From positions 1,036,456-1,100,455 of the forward strand of contig NZ_BTGQ01000001.1 of assembly GCF_036985505.1 (NCBI RefSeq): a stretch of 64,000 bases of DNA, written 5' to 3'. Below the pieces are notes generated by a model, which saw only the letters and a program-made list of their open reading frames with translations, did not search any database and was not told where the DNA came from. Below are positions 9,050 to 17,658 of this stretch, piece by piece. Source of the stretch: Croceitalea sp947503285. Lineage in GTDB: Bacteria; Bacteroidota; Bacteroidia; Flavobacteriales; Flavobacteriaceae. Position 1 is the first letter of the stretch. The number at the start of each line of letters is the position of its first letter. The translations under genes and the position numbers were made by a program.

Positions 9050-9696
9050 AAATAGGATTGTACTTAATAGTATACGTTTTTATGATTTTTTCCGCATACC
9101 CACAAGATAAAATGTTGATCGGACAATTGTCCGATAGATGGGTGGTACGGGAAAATTTTAATAAAAATGGAGACTTTCTGAACAAGCAGACCTTTATAGC
9201 AGGAAAGCTAAAAGAAGTCGATGGATATTATGAAGTTGAGGTGGTTGCCGAACTGTTTGACAAGGACAAAAAATCTACTGACAAATACACCACGACTTAT
9301 CGCTGTAAGCCCGATGAAGCCAGTATAATGGTGATGGCCTTTCCGTTTTCGAACCCAAAATCCAAGGAAACCGAAATCAGTACGACCTCTGAAAATTTCA
9401 AGGAACTTTATGATCTGTCGAACTTGGAAAGTGTTGAACTCGAAATGAGTTTCGACTCCGGATTGTTGAATTTCTTTGGTTCTAACAGCAAAATAAAAAT
9501 TTATGACCGGGTGTTGGAATCCAATGGAAATGGAAAAACAATTAAATCCAGAATCAATATCAAGGCCTACGCCATTGGAATACGAATTAGGCAGTTGGAC
9601 TATGTCGCAAGTGAAAAACTAACAAGTAAAAACTTGTTATCATTCCAGAAATTTACTGAAAAGGACGGAAGCTATTTTACGATGACATACAAATAA
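9046..9696 (+). CDS. Hypothetical secreted protein
   Basis: A 216-residue protein with an N-terminal signal peptide (hydrophobic 4-16, probable cleavage after FSAYPQ). The remainder is beta-rich, with repeated beta-strand-like stretches and no cysteine-based motif apart from one Cys. It starts with ATGA overlapping the prs stop, so it is translationally coupled to prs. I recognise no family. Export from the cytoplasm separates it from the metabolic genes around it, so its presence in the unit is puzzling. Confidence 0.55.
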   Translation: MKIGLYLIVYVFMIFSAYPQDKMLIGQLSDRWVVRENFNKNGDFLNKQTFIAGKLKEVDGYYEVEVVAELFDKDKKSTDKYTTTYRCKPDEASIMVMAFPFSNPKSKETEISTTSENFKELYDLSNLESVELEMSFDSGLLNFFGSNSKIKIYDRVLESNGNGKTIKSRINIKAYAIGIRIRQLDYVASEKLTSKNLLSFQKFTEKDGSYFTMTYK

Positions 9697-9699
9697 TAA

Positions 9700-9996
9700 A
9701 TGATGAGAAACTACGACACCCTTTCAGAAGCAATCAATGATTTACAGATCAGGGGATATACCTATGATTTTAATTTGGAGCCCGATTGTATAAAATGTGC
9801 TTCATTGGAATTGGAAATGTATCCCGAAGAATTTGAAGTGGATGAACTGCACCGTTTTGAAGGCATGAGCAGTACCGATGACAATAGCATATTATATGCC
9901 ATATCTTCCAAAAACGGAGTTAAAGGTATCTTGGTAGATGCTTACGGAGTATATGCCGAGAACATCTCGGAAGAAATGAGAAAAAAATTACGATAA
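9700..9996 (+). CDS. Small phosphoribosylpyrophosphate synthetase-associated family protein
   Basis: A 98-residue acidic soluble protein of a family widespread in Bacteroidota and often labelled phosphoribosylpyrophosphate synthetase although it is far too short and lacks the PRPP loop. Typical features seen are NYDTLSEAINDL at the N-terminus, a CIKC pair at about 26-29, and FEGMSSTDDNSILYAIS in the middle. The initiator could be either of two adjacent ATGs (9700 or 9703). It follows the secreted protein after 3 bp, but the link to prs upstream may be regulatory (inference). Confidence 0.65.
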   Translation: MMRNYDTLSEAINDLQIRGYTYDFNLEPDCIKCASLELEMYPEEFEVDELHRFEGMSSTDDNSILYAISSKNGVKGILVDAYGVYAENISEEMRKKLR

Positions 9997-10013
9997 CCCT
10001 TAAATAGAATACT

Positions 10014-12179
10014 ATGGACAATCACGAAGAGCACAAGAACAAAAAAATGGATCACTCTAAAATGGACCATTCTAAAATGAATCACAACAAAGATAACCAC
10101 TCAAAAATGGATCACTCGAAAAAGGAAGATCCAAAATCCGACGACCATAGCAAGATGGATCATAGTAAAATGGATCACGGTTCTGGCGACCATTCAGGTC
10201 ATAATCCAGGTCACGGTCAAATGGGTCACGACCATCACAAAATGATGATTGCCGATTTTCGAAAACGGTTTTGGGTAACGCTCGTGCTAACCATTCCCAT
10301 ATTGTTCTTCTCGCCAATGATACAGGAGTTTTTCGGATATGAATTTCTTTTACCAGGAAACCCATATATCCTATTTGCACTATCTACCATCGTCTATTTC
10401 TATGGAGGTTGGCCTTTCTTAAAAGGTTTTTGGTCAGAGGTCAAAAAGGGTGCACCTGGAATGATGACCCTAATTTCCATGGCCATAAGTGTTGCCTACT
10501 TTTATAGTACTGCCACAGTATTCGGACTAAGAGGCGAAGATTTTTTCTGGGAACTTTCAACACTAATCGCAATTATGCTTTTAGGCCATTGGATAGAAAT
10601 GAAAAGTGTGCTAGGTGCATCAAAAGCCTTACAGTTATTAGTAAGTATGATGCCCGCCGAAGCCCACAGGGTAAAGGGTGATACTATAGAAGATATTCCC
10701 TTGGAAGATTTATTAAAAGACGATGTGATTTTAGTAAAGCCTGGTGAAAAAGTTCCTGCTGATGGGATTATAGTAGATGGTTCGAGTTACTTAAATGAAT
10801 CAATGCTTACAGGGGAATCCAAGCCCGTGAAAAAAGATGAGAACGACAAAGTAATTGGTGGCTCAGTAAACGGCAATAGCACCTTAAAGGTTAAGGTAGA
10901 ACATACCGGAAAGGACAGTTATCTCAACAAAGTAATCACAATGGTTGAGGAAGCGCAAAAGACCAAATCTAAAATGCAGAACCTTTCTGATAGGGCCGCA
11001 AAATGGTTAACCTACATTGCGTTAGCGATTGGCTTTGGGACATTAGCTGTTTGGCTCATTTTAGGCTTCCCTTTTGTATATGCCTTAGAGAGAATGGTAA
11101 CGGTTATGGTTATCGCTTGCCCACACGCATTAGGACTTGCCATTCCGCTGGTAGTGGCCATATCTACCGCAGTATCTGCCCAAAATGGCTTATTGATAAG
11201 GAATCGAACAGCTTTTGAAGAATCCCGAAAAATATCAGCTTTATTGTTTGATAAAACCGGAACATTGACAAAAGGTGATTTTGGTGTCACAAGAGTTGAA
11301 TCGGTTAAACAAGAATATTCAACAAAAGAAATCTTAAGGCTTTCAAGTGCTTTGGAACAGAGCTCGGAACATCCTATTGCAGTTGGAATTATAAAAAAGG
11401 TCAAAGAAGATAATATTACAATCCCGAAGCCAGAAAACTTTAATGCCATTACTGGTAAAGGTGTAGAGGCCAATGTGGAAGGTAAGCAAGTGAAAGTAGT
11501 AAGTCCGGGTTATTTAAGGGATGAAAAAATCACTATACCTGAAGATGCCTATAGTGACGCTGCTGAAACTGTTGTTTTTGTATTAATCGATGGACAGCTA
11601 GCAGGATACATTGCTCTTGCCGATGAAATAAGACCAGAATCTGCGGAAGCTATCAAAATATTCAAAAAGAATAATATCAAAGTTTTGATGGCCACAGGTG
11701 ACAATGAAAAAACTGCAAAAGCCGTTAGCGATAAATTAGGTTTGGATGGCTATTATGCCGAGGTACTACCCCATCAAAAAGTGGAAATCGTAAAAGAGTT
11801 GGAAAGCAAAGGAGAGTTTGTGGCCATGACGGGCGATGGGGTCAATGACGCACCTGCATTGGCACAAGCCAACGTTGGAATAGCTGTGGGCTCCGGCACC
11901 GATGTTGCTGCGGAGACTGCGGACATTATTCTAGTGAACAGTAACCCACAGGATATTGCCAATTTGATTTTGTTCGGCAAGGCCACGTACAACAAAATGA
12001 TTCAGAACCTAATATGGGCTACGGGCTATAACGTGGTGGCCATACCACTGGCCGCAGGTGTATTGTACTCATCAGGCTTTGTTCTGGGTCCCGCAGTCGG
12101 TGCCGTGTTTATGAGTTTGAGTACAATCATCGTGGCCATTAACGCCCAGTTATTGAAAAGAAAAATCGGGAAAAAGTAA
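10014..12179 (+). CDS. copB: Copper-type P1B ATPase (CopB-like) with His/Met-rich N-terminus
   Basis: A 721-residue metal-exporting P-type ATPase. The N-terminal 70 residues are built from repeats of D-H-S-K-M with many His and Met, a probable copper/silver chelating tail in place of HMA domains. The membrane metal site is CPH (ACPHALGLAIP, about residues 368-371), which places it in the P1B-3 CopB class. The phosphorylation loop DKTGTLT lies near 412 and GDGVNDAP near 608. About eight membrane helices are present. It overlaps the following MFS gene by one base. Function inferred: Cu(I/II) or Ag export from the cytoplasm, coupled to the downstream exporter and membrane-lipid enzyme. Confidence 0.9.
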   Translation: MDNHEEHKNKKMDHSKMDHSKMNHNKDNHSKMDHSKKEDPKSDDHSKMDHSKMDHGSGDHSGHNPGHGQMGHDHHKMMIADFRKRFWVTLVLTIPILFFSPMIQEFFGYEFLLPGNPYILFALSTIVYFYGGWPFLKGFWSEVKKGAPGMMTLISMAISVAYFYSTATVFGLRGEDFFWELSTLIAIMLLGHWIEMKSVLGASKALQLLVSMMPAEAHRVKGDTIEDIPLEDLLKDDVILVKPGEKVPADGIIVDGSSYLNESMLTGESKPVKKDENDKVIGGSVNGNSTLKVKVEHTGKDSYLNKVITMVEEAQKTKSKMQNLSDRAAKWLTYIALAIGFGTLAVWLILGFPFVYALERMVTVMVIACPHALGLAIPLVVAISTAVSAQNGLLIRNRTAFEESRKISALLFDKTGTLTKGDFGVTRVESVKQEYSTKEILRLSSALEQSSEHPIAVGIIKKVKEDNITIPKPENFNAITGKGVEANVEGKQVKVVSPGYLRDEKITIPEDAYSDAAETVVFVLIDGQLAGYIALADEIRPESAEAIKIFKKNNIKVLMATGDNEKTAKAVSDKLGLDGYYAEVLPHQKVEIVKELESKGEFVAMTGDGVNDAPALAQANVGIAVGSGTDVAAETADIILVNSNPQDIANLILFGKATYNKMIQNLIWATGYNVVAIPLAAGVLYSSGFVLGPAVGAVFMSLSTIIVAINAQLLKRKIGKK

Positions 12180-13438
12180 TGAATAGAAAGGACAAACTCA
12201 ACAGGATATTTTTAGTTCTGTTAAGTTTATTTGTGGTAATGCTCGGGTACGGTATTTTATTGCCTACCCTGCCCTATTACACGGAAAGACTGGCTCTAAA
12301 AGACAATCTGGATACGGACCTTATCAACTTCCATATAGGAATGTTGACCAGTATTTATCCGTTGTTCCAGCTCTTGTTCGTTATCGTCTGGGGCAAGCTT
12401 TCCGATAAATACGGCCGTAAACCTATAATACTATTGGGGCTTGTAGGTTTTGTAGTGATGAACTTGCTAACGGGTCTTGCCACTTCCCTGTCGATGCTCT
12501 ATATGGCCCGTATCATAGGGGGCATCTTTACGTCAGCGGTCATTCCCGTCAGTAATGCCTATTTAAGTGATATTACCTCAGAAAAGCGAAGGACCAAAAT
12601 AATGGCCTGGTCCGGGGTCGCTATCAGTTCCGGTGTGATATTTGGCCCTGTTCTGGGGGGATTTCTGTCGCAAACGAACCTTCACTATACATACTCTTTT
12701 GGAGTGTTCCACCTAGACCGTTTTTCGGTTCCCTTTATTTTGGCCGCTCTTTTGGGCTTTGTGGTATTGCTGATAATCATAAAATGGCTAAAGAATACGG
12801 AAGTAAAAAGTCGTATTGCTTCTGAGGCAGTCAAATTCAGTTTTTCCCTGAGTAACTATTTTATCATTTTGTTGCTCTTATCCTTTGTGATGCAGTTCGT
12901 GGTTACCCTGTTTGAGACCGTGTTTTCAATTTATGGGAAGGATGAGTTGGCCTTTACAACCAATCAGGTGGGTATTGGTTTTATGCTTTGTGGTTCCGTG
13001 ATGGCCGTTTTGCAACCCGTATTCGCAACCTATGGCGAAAAAATATTGACCTCTAAACAGCAAATAACATTGGGGTTATTGATATCGGGTGTTTCGTTAA
13101 TCGTCTTCCCTTTTGTGAGCGCTGAACTATACATTTATGTTACTATAATAATTTTCGCAGCCGGGGGAGCCATGGTGACACCAAACCTGCTTTCGGCAGT
13201 TTCTTTGATATCCAAGGAAAACACGGGAAGGAATATATCCATTCAAAGTTCTACGAACAGTATCGGTCAAATTTTGGGTCCGGTATTGGGGACTTGGCTG
13301 ATAGCGGGAGGGTTTTATTATCCTTTCATCATTGCCGGAGTAACCGTTTTGGTTTCTATGGGATTGGTTTATTTTTTGAAGCAACAAGATAAAGAGGTTA
13401 ATCAGATCTTATTGGCCGACCAACATAAAAAAGGGTAG
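12179..13438 (+). CDS. Major facilitator superfamily exporter (TetA/drug-proton type)
   Basis: A 419-residue transporter with about 12 hydrophobic helices and the MFS motif A between helices 2 and 3 (GKLSDKYGRKP at about 72-82), plus motif C-like Gly-rich text in helix 5 (SGVIFGPVLGGFL). This places it in the drug:H+ antiporter group related to TetA/YajR. The initiating ATG overlaps the copB stop by one base and the next gene starts 3 bp after its stop, so the three are one transcription unit. The substrate is unknown. Association with copB suggests export of a metal complex or toxic organic. Confidence 0.85.
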   Translation: MNRKDKLNRIFLVLLSLFVVMLGYGILLPTLPYYTERLALKDNLDTDLINFHIGMLTSIYPLFQLLFVIVWGKLSDKYGRKPIILLGLVGFVVMNLLTGLATSLSMLYMARIIGGIFTSAVIPVSNAYLSDITSEKRRTKIMAWSGVAISSGVIFGPVLGGFLSQTNLHYTYSFGVFHLDRFSVPFILAALLGFVVLLIIIKWLKNTEVKSRIASEAVKFSFSLSNYFIILLLLSFVMQFVVTLFETVFSIYGKDELAFTTNQVGIGFMLCGSVMAVLQPVFATYGEKILTSKQQITLGLLISGVSLIVFPFVSAELYIYVTIIIFAAGGAMVTPNLLSAVSLISKENTGRNISIQSSTNSIGQILGPVLGTWLIAGGFYYPFIIAGVTVLVSMGLVYFLKQQDKEVNQILLADQHKKG

Positions 13439-13440
13439 CG

Positions 13441-14634
13441 ATGGATTATAAATGGAAAATTGAAAAACATACTAAAACAGCGTTTCAAAATGCTAAAGAC
13501 AATTCAAAATATGTTGAATTGGTCCGTTCGGGAGAAGACTATTTTTTAAGGCTGGAAAAGTTAATCGATAAGGCGGAAAAGGAAATCCATTTACAGACCT
13601 ATATTTTTGAAAACGATGAAACAGGAAACCGTATAGCTGCCTGTTTAAAGAAAGCCGCTCAACGAAAAGTAGAGGTATATGTCTTATTGGATGCGTATGG
13701 TAGCGCTGCATTACCCAATAGTTTTGCCCAGGATTTGGTACAGCATGGTATTTTACTTCGCTTTTTTTCGCCATTATTCTCCTTGAACAATTTTTATATC
13801 GGTAGGCGGATGCACCATAAAATTGCGGTCGCCGATGAAAAAATAGCACTGATAGGCGGAATCAATATTGCCGATAAATACCGCGGAACCACAGCTTCGG
13901 AACCTTGGTTGGACTATGCCGTTCAGTTGAATTGCCCGGCAGCTGAAAATCTTCAAAAACTGTGTAGCGACTATTTTTTCAAAAAAGGAAGCTCAAAAAA
14001 AATACCGCCCGTGTTACATTCGGCCGGTAGCGCACTCGTGGGAATTTTACAAAACGACTGGCTGCAGCGAAAAACGGAAGTCTGTGATGCCTACACGAAC
14101 GCATTCATTTATGCCAAAGAGGAAATAGTAATTGTGAGCTCGTATTTTTTACCTGGAAACAGATTGGCAAAGGCTTTGAAAAAGACGTGTAAAAGAGGAA
14201 TAAAAACAACGGTGATCTTAGCGGGTATTAGCGATGTGCCGTTGGTGCGTAGGGCCACCGAACATTTGTACTCGTCTTTTCTAGACCATCATATGAGAAT
14301 TTTTGAATGGAATAATTCCGTAGTACACGGTAAAGCTGCGGTGGTTGACAACAAATGGTCTACCATAGGCTCATTTAACCTGAACAGTCTTAGTTGCTAT
14401 GGCAGTATTGAAATGAACGTAGAAGTTCACTCGGTCAATTTTGCCAAAATTCTTCGGGCCGACTTTGAAATGGTTATAAGCCAGTGTAGCGAAATTACAA
14501 AGGGGAGTCTAAGACAAAGAGCCGGTATATTCAATAAGTTGGGTAATTGGATTTCTTACCAAATGGTACGCACAGCCATGCTTTTTCTAACCTTTCTTCC
14601 GCATTTAAGGTTTTTGAAAAATTATAGGTTATAA
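13441..14634 (+). CDS. Phospholipase D-like cardiolipin synthase family protein
   Basis: A 397-residue protein with two PLD catalytic HKD motifs: M-H-H-K-I-A-V-A-D near residues 121-129 and V-H-G-K-A-A-V-V-D near 297-305, each followed by the GG/GS-x-N segment. This is the cardiolipin synthase (Cls) layout, but the usual two N-terminal membrane helices are missing; a hydrophobic stretch near 375-390 may anchor it instead. The enzyme would exchange phosphatidyl groups or cleave phosphodiesters at the inner membrane. It follows the MFS gene by 2 bp, suggesting membrane-lipid remodelling as part of the stress unit (inference). Confidence 0.8.
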   Translation: MDYKWKIEKHTKTAFQNAKDNSKYVELVRSGEDYFLRLEKLIDKAEKEIHLQTYIFENDETGNRIAACLKKAAQRKVEVYVLLDAYGSAALPNSFAQDLVQHGILLRFFSPLFSLNNFYIGRRMHHKIAVADEKIALIGGINIADKYRGTTASEPWLDYAVQLNCPAAENLQKLCSDYFFKKGSSKKIPPVLHSAGSALVGILQNDWLQRKTEVCDAYTNAFIYAKEEIVIVSSYFLPGNRLAKALKKTCKRGIKTTVILAGISDVPLVRRATEHLYSSFLDHHMRIFEWNNSVVHGKAAVVDNKWSTIGSFNLNSLSCYGSIEMNVEVHSVNFAKILRADFEMVISQCSEITKGSLRQRAGIFNKLGNWISYQMVRTAMLFLTFLPHLRFLKNYRL

Positions 14635-14661
14635 TATGTTGGCAAGTGGTTAAATGGTTTC

Positions 14662-14705
14662 GCCTCTTTATCTGTCTGTACGGACAAGGCGATAAATCAT
14701 GAGGC
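14662..14705 (+). other. Three-part hairpin between PLD and PNPOx genes
   Basis: Three consecutive stems can be paired by eye: GCCTC with GAGGC, TTTATC with GATAAA and TGTC with GACA, around the loop TGTACG, with one AGGC and one TCAT bulge. There is no U-run after it, so it is not a classic intrinsic terminator; it may be an mRNA structure or processing site between the two genes. Folding energy was not calculated. Confidence 0.35.
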
Positions 14706-14736
14706 ACAACAACTTAAAAAAGGAAATATATAATCG

Positions 14737-14790
14737 ATGATGGAATACAAGTGGAAACTACACTTTGAAAAACACATAAGCAATCAGTAA
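14737..14790 (+). other. Micro-ORF resembling the start of the upstream PLD gene
   Basis: An 17-codon frame begins MMEYKWKLHFEKH and ends at a TAA at 14788-14790. Its start resembles the N-terminus of the phospholipase D-like protein 1.3 kb upstream (MDYKWKIEKHTK). It is either the remnant of a duplicated second PLD gene that was deleted, or a short peptide. No longer coding frame continues from it. Confidence 0.35.
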
Positions 14791-14808
14791 TATTCAAAAA
14801 CAATAGCA

Positions 14809-15261
14809 ATGACAGATTTAACAACTAGTGCGATTGAGCGCGTCCTCAGAAACAATTACCTCGGCCACTTGGCCTATCTATGGCAAGGGAAGCCTTATTT
14901 GATTCCCATCACCTATTATTTTGATCCTGCCGACAATACGATCATTAGCTATACCTCGGATGGCCATAAAATCAATGCGATGCGAAATAACAACTCGGTT
15001 ACCGTACAGGTAGAAGAAATACAATCGATGTTCAATTGGGAATCGGCCATGGTGCACGGCACATTCGAAGAACTTGAGGGCAACATTGCCAAACAAAAGT
15101 TACACCTTTTTACCGAAGGCGTGAAGAGCATTATCCGTAGAAAAGAACGGAGAGAGGTTGAGTTTATCAATGAATTTTCGAGCAAATTATACGAAAGGGG
15201 AAATCCGATTGTTTATCAGGTCAAAATACTTGAGATTTCAGGAAAACGACGGGAAACGTAA
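14809..15261 (+). CDS. Pyridoxamine 5'-phosphate oxidase-like flavin-binding protein
   Basis: A 150-residue split-barrel protein of the PNPOx-like/NimA-related family, which binds FMN or F420-like cofactors and reduces small oxidants or serves as a stress protein. Typical features are GHLAYLWQGKPYLIPITYYFD in two parts (residues about 18-40), the SYTSDGHK segment and the VHGTFEEL motif near 84-91. It has its own upstream spacer of 174 bp after the PLD gene, so it may be separately transcribed. Specific substrate is unknown. Confidence 0.75.
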   Translation: MTDLTTSAIERVLRNNYLGHLAYLWQGKPYLIPITYYFDPADNTIISYTSDGHKINAMRNNNSVTVQVEEIQSMFNWESAMVHGTFEELEGNIAKQKLHLFTEGVKSIIRRKERREVEFINEFSSKLYERGNPIVYQVKILEISGKRRET

Positions 15262-15460
15262 AAGCAACATCGCTAATCGGATAGCCATTTTTGGCCTTGA
15301 CAACCCAACAGGTCTAAATTCCAATACGAGAATCTTATTTGTATTTTGAAATTGTTTAGCGGATGGCCATTTAAAACAACTTTTGAACCCCATCTGACTA
15401 TAATTCTTTAAAATGGATGTACTAATGTAGGATAAGATGTAACTTTATATCAATCGAGTA
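15262..15460. other. Intergenic stretch, no feature recognised
   Basis: About 200 AT-rich bases between the PNPOx gene and a lipoprotein gene. I see no hairpin with a U-run and no coding frame. A weak promoter-like TAACTTTA near 15442 precedes the lipoprotein gene but has only seven of eight matches to TAnnTTTG. Confidence 0.3.
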
Positions 15461-15967
15461 ATGACAAAACAAACAATTTACATACTGTCACTTTCCTTGT
15501 TGGTTATGTGGGCTTGCAAAAAAGACGACCAAAGTTCACAACAAGTCAACCTTTTGTTTACCGAAAATAATTTAGCAGGAGATTGGAAAAGGATTGCAGA
15601 ATTTAGAGGACAACCCAATGATTCATTGGGCATATTGGAGCCCTTGGAAGATTTGTTTGCCCAATTCGAAAATTGCCGAAAAGATGACATTATCAGATAT
15701 GTTAAGGGCGACGAGCAAGAAGATAACCGCTATTTCTGGGGAATCGGGGCAATTGCCTGTCATAGCCAGATATCAAAAACTTTCACTGAAATTGGCACTT
15801 GGTCTCTCGAAGAATCAGGAAAACTGAGCCATGTTAATTCTAATACAAGTGAATACCATATTGTAATTCAATTAAATGCCCAACAATTACTTGTCAGAAG
15901 TGAATCGGATGAAAACGAGACTGGTGGGACTACGTTTGAATTTACGGAGTATGAACGTATAAGATAA
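15461..15967 (+). CDS. Hypothetical lipoprotein
   Basis: A 168-residue protein with a lipoprotein signal peptide: hydrophobic residues 6-17 followed by WAC and KKDD, so Cys19 is the likely lipidated residue. Acidic residues straight after the Cys (KKDDQSS) resemble a Bacteroidota lipoprotein export context. The mature part is beta-rich with two further Cys (about 75 and 100) and looks lipocalin-like. No named family is recognised. It is the last plus-strand gene before a long block on the other strand and ends 25 bp from the convergent NHL gene. Confidence 0.6.
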   Translation: MTKQTIYILSLSLLVMWACKKDDQSSQQVNLLFTENNLAGDWKRIAEFRGQPNDSLGILEPLEDLFAQFENCRKDDIIRYVKGDEQEDNRYFWGIGAIACHSQISKTFTEIGTWSLEESGKLSHVNSNTSEYHIVIQLNAQQLLVRSESDENETGGTTFEFTEYERIR

Positions 15968-15992
15968 CATTTATAAAAATATCCAATTGATA

Positions 15993-16811
15993 TTACCTAC
16001 CATAAAGGGATATTGAATTGTTCTTGAAATTGGCGATGAAAAGCATTCCCTTGTCAAAGTGAATATCTGTTGGATAGAAAATGGCTTCCTTTAATATTTG
16101 CAGCAACTTTCCTTGATAATCAAAAATTAATATCCGGTTATTTTCTTGGTCGGTGATGGCTAATTCATTAGTGCTCAAAGCAATGCCGGAGGCCACGTTT
16201 ATTTTTTCATTTAAGCCGATAGTCTTGATGTGGTTTCCATCAAAATCAAAGACCTGAACCCGATGGTTGTACGCATCGGCCACGAATACCTTACCATCCT
16301 TTAGTTTTACATCTATTGGATAATACAATTGGCCCTCATTATGGCCTTGCTTTCCAATAGTATAGCTATAATTTGGTGTCTGAACGATGATACGATGGTT
16401 ATAGAAATCGGCTACCAGAATGGTATCCCCATATACAGAAACACCCGCCGGGGCCTGTGGTCGTTTGTTGATTTTCAACGGACTGGTTTTACCTTTTTTA
16501 TATTGCCAGATGGTGTCGGTCAAGAATTCGGGTATGTAAAGTGTTTCCTTATCCATATGGATGTTCATCGGCCGTTGTATCCCCGTGATGGAATCCAACA
16601 CCTTTCCATTCAGGTCGATTTTATACAAGCGGAAATAATCCGGATCTGAAAACCAAATGGCCTCCTCGTCCTTGGCCAAAGCCAAGGGGCGGGCTTCTTT
16701 GGGAAGTATAATTTTCCGTTCGAACTGCCATTGTTCTTTCGTTCTTTCACAACCAGATGTGAGAAGAACCAAAGCAAAAACCGAAAAAATGAATAACTTT
16801 CTAAAGTTCAT
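15993..16811 (-). CDS. NHL-repeat beta-propeller lipoprotein
   Basis: A 272-residue protein with a lipobox (LLTSGC, lipidated Cys20) and about five to six NHL-type blades recognised by repeats such as VADFYNHRIIVQ, VADAYNHRVQVFD and ITDQENNRILIFD. It would be an envelope-anchored six-bladed propeller acting as a binding scaffold or a hydrolase/lyase. Its ATG lies inside the end of the MerT-like gene (11 bp overlap), placing it last in the thioredoxin-OM-HMA-MerT operon. Why a propeller belongs to a metal operon is unclear; a periplasmic metal or thiol carrier role is conceivable. Confidence 0.75.
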   Translation of the reverse strand: MNFRKLFIFSVFALVLLTSGCERTKEQWQFERKIILPKEARPLALAKDEEAIWFSDPDYFRLYKIDLNGKVLDSITGIQRPMNIHMDKETLYIPEFLTDTIWQYKKGKTSPLKINKRPQAPAGVSVYGDTILVADFYNHRIIVQTPNYSYTIGKQGHNEGQLYYPIDVKLKDGKVFVADAYNHRVQVFDFDGNHIKTIGLNEKINVASGIALSTNELAITDQENNRILIFDYQGKLLQILKEAIFYPTDIHFDKGMLFIANFKNNSISLYGR

Positions 16812-17142
16812 ACCAGTAGTTTAAAATCATAAGAGCAAGAATCAGCAAGGTAAATGTCCAGAGAAACCAAGTGTTGATAATGCGTTTCCTTTTGTCGTTT
16901 TGGCAGGTTTCCTCTCCACTGCATTTTCTTGAATTTTGAAAATTCCTTAAATGGGCGAACCCAAGGGCACCGGCCGAAAAGATGGTCAGAGAGGGTTGGG
17001 CAGGATGTACCCATTCAAAAGTTGAGCCCAAGAAACCAAATCCCGCGCCGACCGATAGCAGAGCAGGCAAAAAACAGCACATCAAGGGAAGAAGGGCGGC
17101 AACCAAGCTGCTTCCCAATACCATTTTGGAAATAGTCTTCAT
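16801..17142 (-). CDS. MerT/MerC-like small membrane metal transporter
   Basis: A 113-residue inner-membrane protein starting at the ATG at 17142 (the frame upstream to 17178 overlaps the HMA gene and looks non-coding). The first helix contains the Cys pair PLMCCFLPALLSVGAG, as in MerT/MerC mercury uptake proteins, and a second helix lies near 87-107. A cytosolic loop carries additional Cys residues (SRKCSGEETCQ). Its neighbour encodes a secreted HMA protein, mirroring the MerT-MerP pair. Substrate metal is unknown; Hg(II) or Cu are the candidates. Confidence 0.65.
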   Translation of the reverse strand: MKTISKMVLGSSLVAALLPLMCCFLPALLSVGAGFGFLGSTFEWVHPAQPSLTIFSAGALGFAHLRNFQNSRKCSGEETCQNDKRKRIINTWFLWTFTLLILALMILNYWYEL

Positions 17143-17147
17143 AAAAC

Positions 17148-17642
17148 CTATTCGATTTTGGTTAGTACGATGGACCATTGGCCAGAGAGGTTATCATCTT
17201 CCTCATCCTGTACCGTTCCGCTTATGGTTGCTGTTCCAACGGTTAATTTTTGTAACAACGCCGTAGGAGTATCCTGCGATACGGAAAATCGTTCATTAGC
17301 GGTCTCAATGTACCATTGGCCATCTTCTTTCTTCGCGTTTCCAATTAGGGTCACTTCAGCTTTTTTTGCCGAAAAACCGTTCTTTTTTACCTCTTCCTGA
17401 ATGCTACGTAATTTAAGTCCGTTCTCGGCAGCCAATCCCATATATGCCTTTCCGTCATTGAGGCTGACACGCACTTCCTGAAGCCCATCCATCTTTTTCA
17501 GTCCCCGCTCTAGGCCATAGGCGCAAGGGGCGCAATCCATTCCATACACTTCTTGGTCAACTTTGGTAATTTGCCCCGATGCTGTGCCAATTCCGAACAG
17601 ACCTATCATCATAATTCTAAACATATTTCTCATTTTATACAT
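17148..17642 (-). CDS. Secreted heavy-metal-associated (HMA) domain protein, MerP-like
   Basis: A 164-residue exported protein. Residues 1-23 form a signal peptide ending near TASGQ; two ATGs (17642 or 17633) could start it. The HMA fold follows with the metal-binding GMDCAPCAYG at about 34-43 and the beta-alpha-beta pattern up to 100. The remaining C-terminal part is a beta-rich extension absent from MerP. It lies 5 bp upstream of the MerT-like gene, consistent with a periplasmic metal chaperone handing metal to the membrane transporter. Confidence 0.75.
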   Translation of the reverse strand: MYKMRNMFRIMMIGLFGIGTASGQITKVDQEVYGMDCAPCAYGLERGLKKMDGLQEVRVSLNDGKAYMGLAAENGLKLRSIQEEVKKNGFSAKKAEVTLIGNAKKEDGQWYIETANERFSVSQDTPTALLQKLTVGTATISGTVQDEEDDNLSGQWSIVLTKIE

Positions 17643-17658
17643 TTTTAAAATTCTTGCT

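Noticed and set aside
10072..10380. Antisense frame over the His/Met repeats of the copper ATPase
   Set aside because: Repeats in the sense gene create open antisense frames; no start signal or motif.
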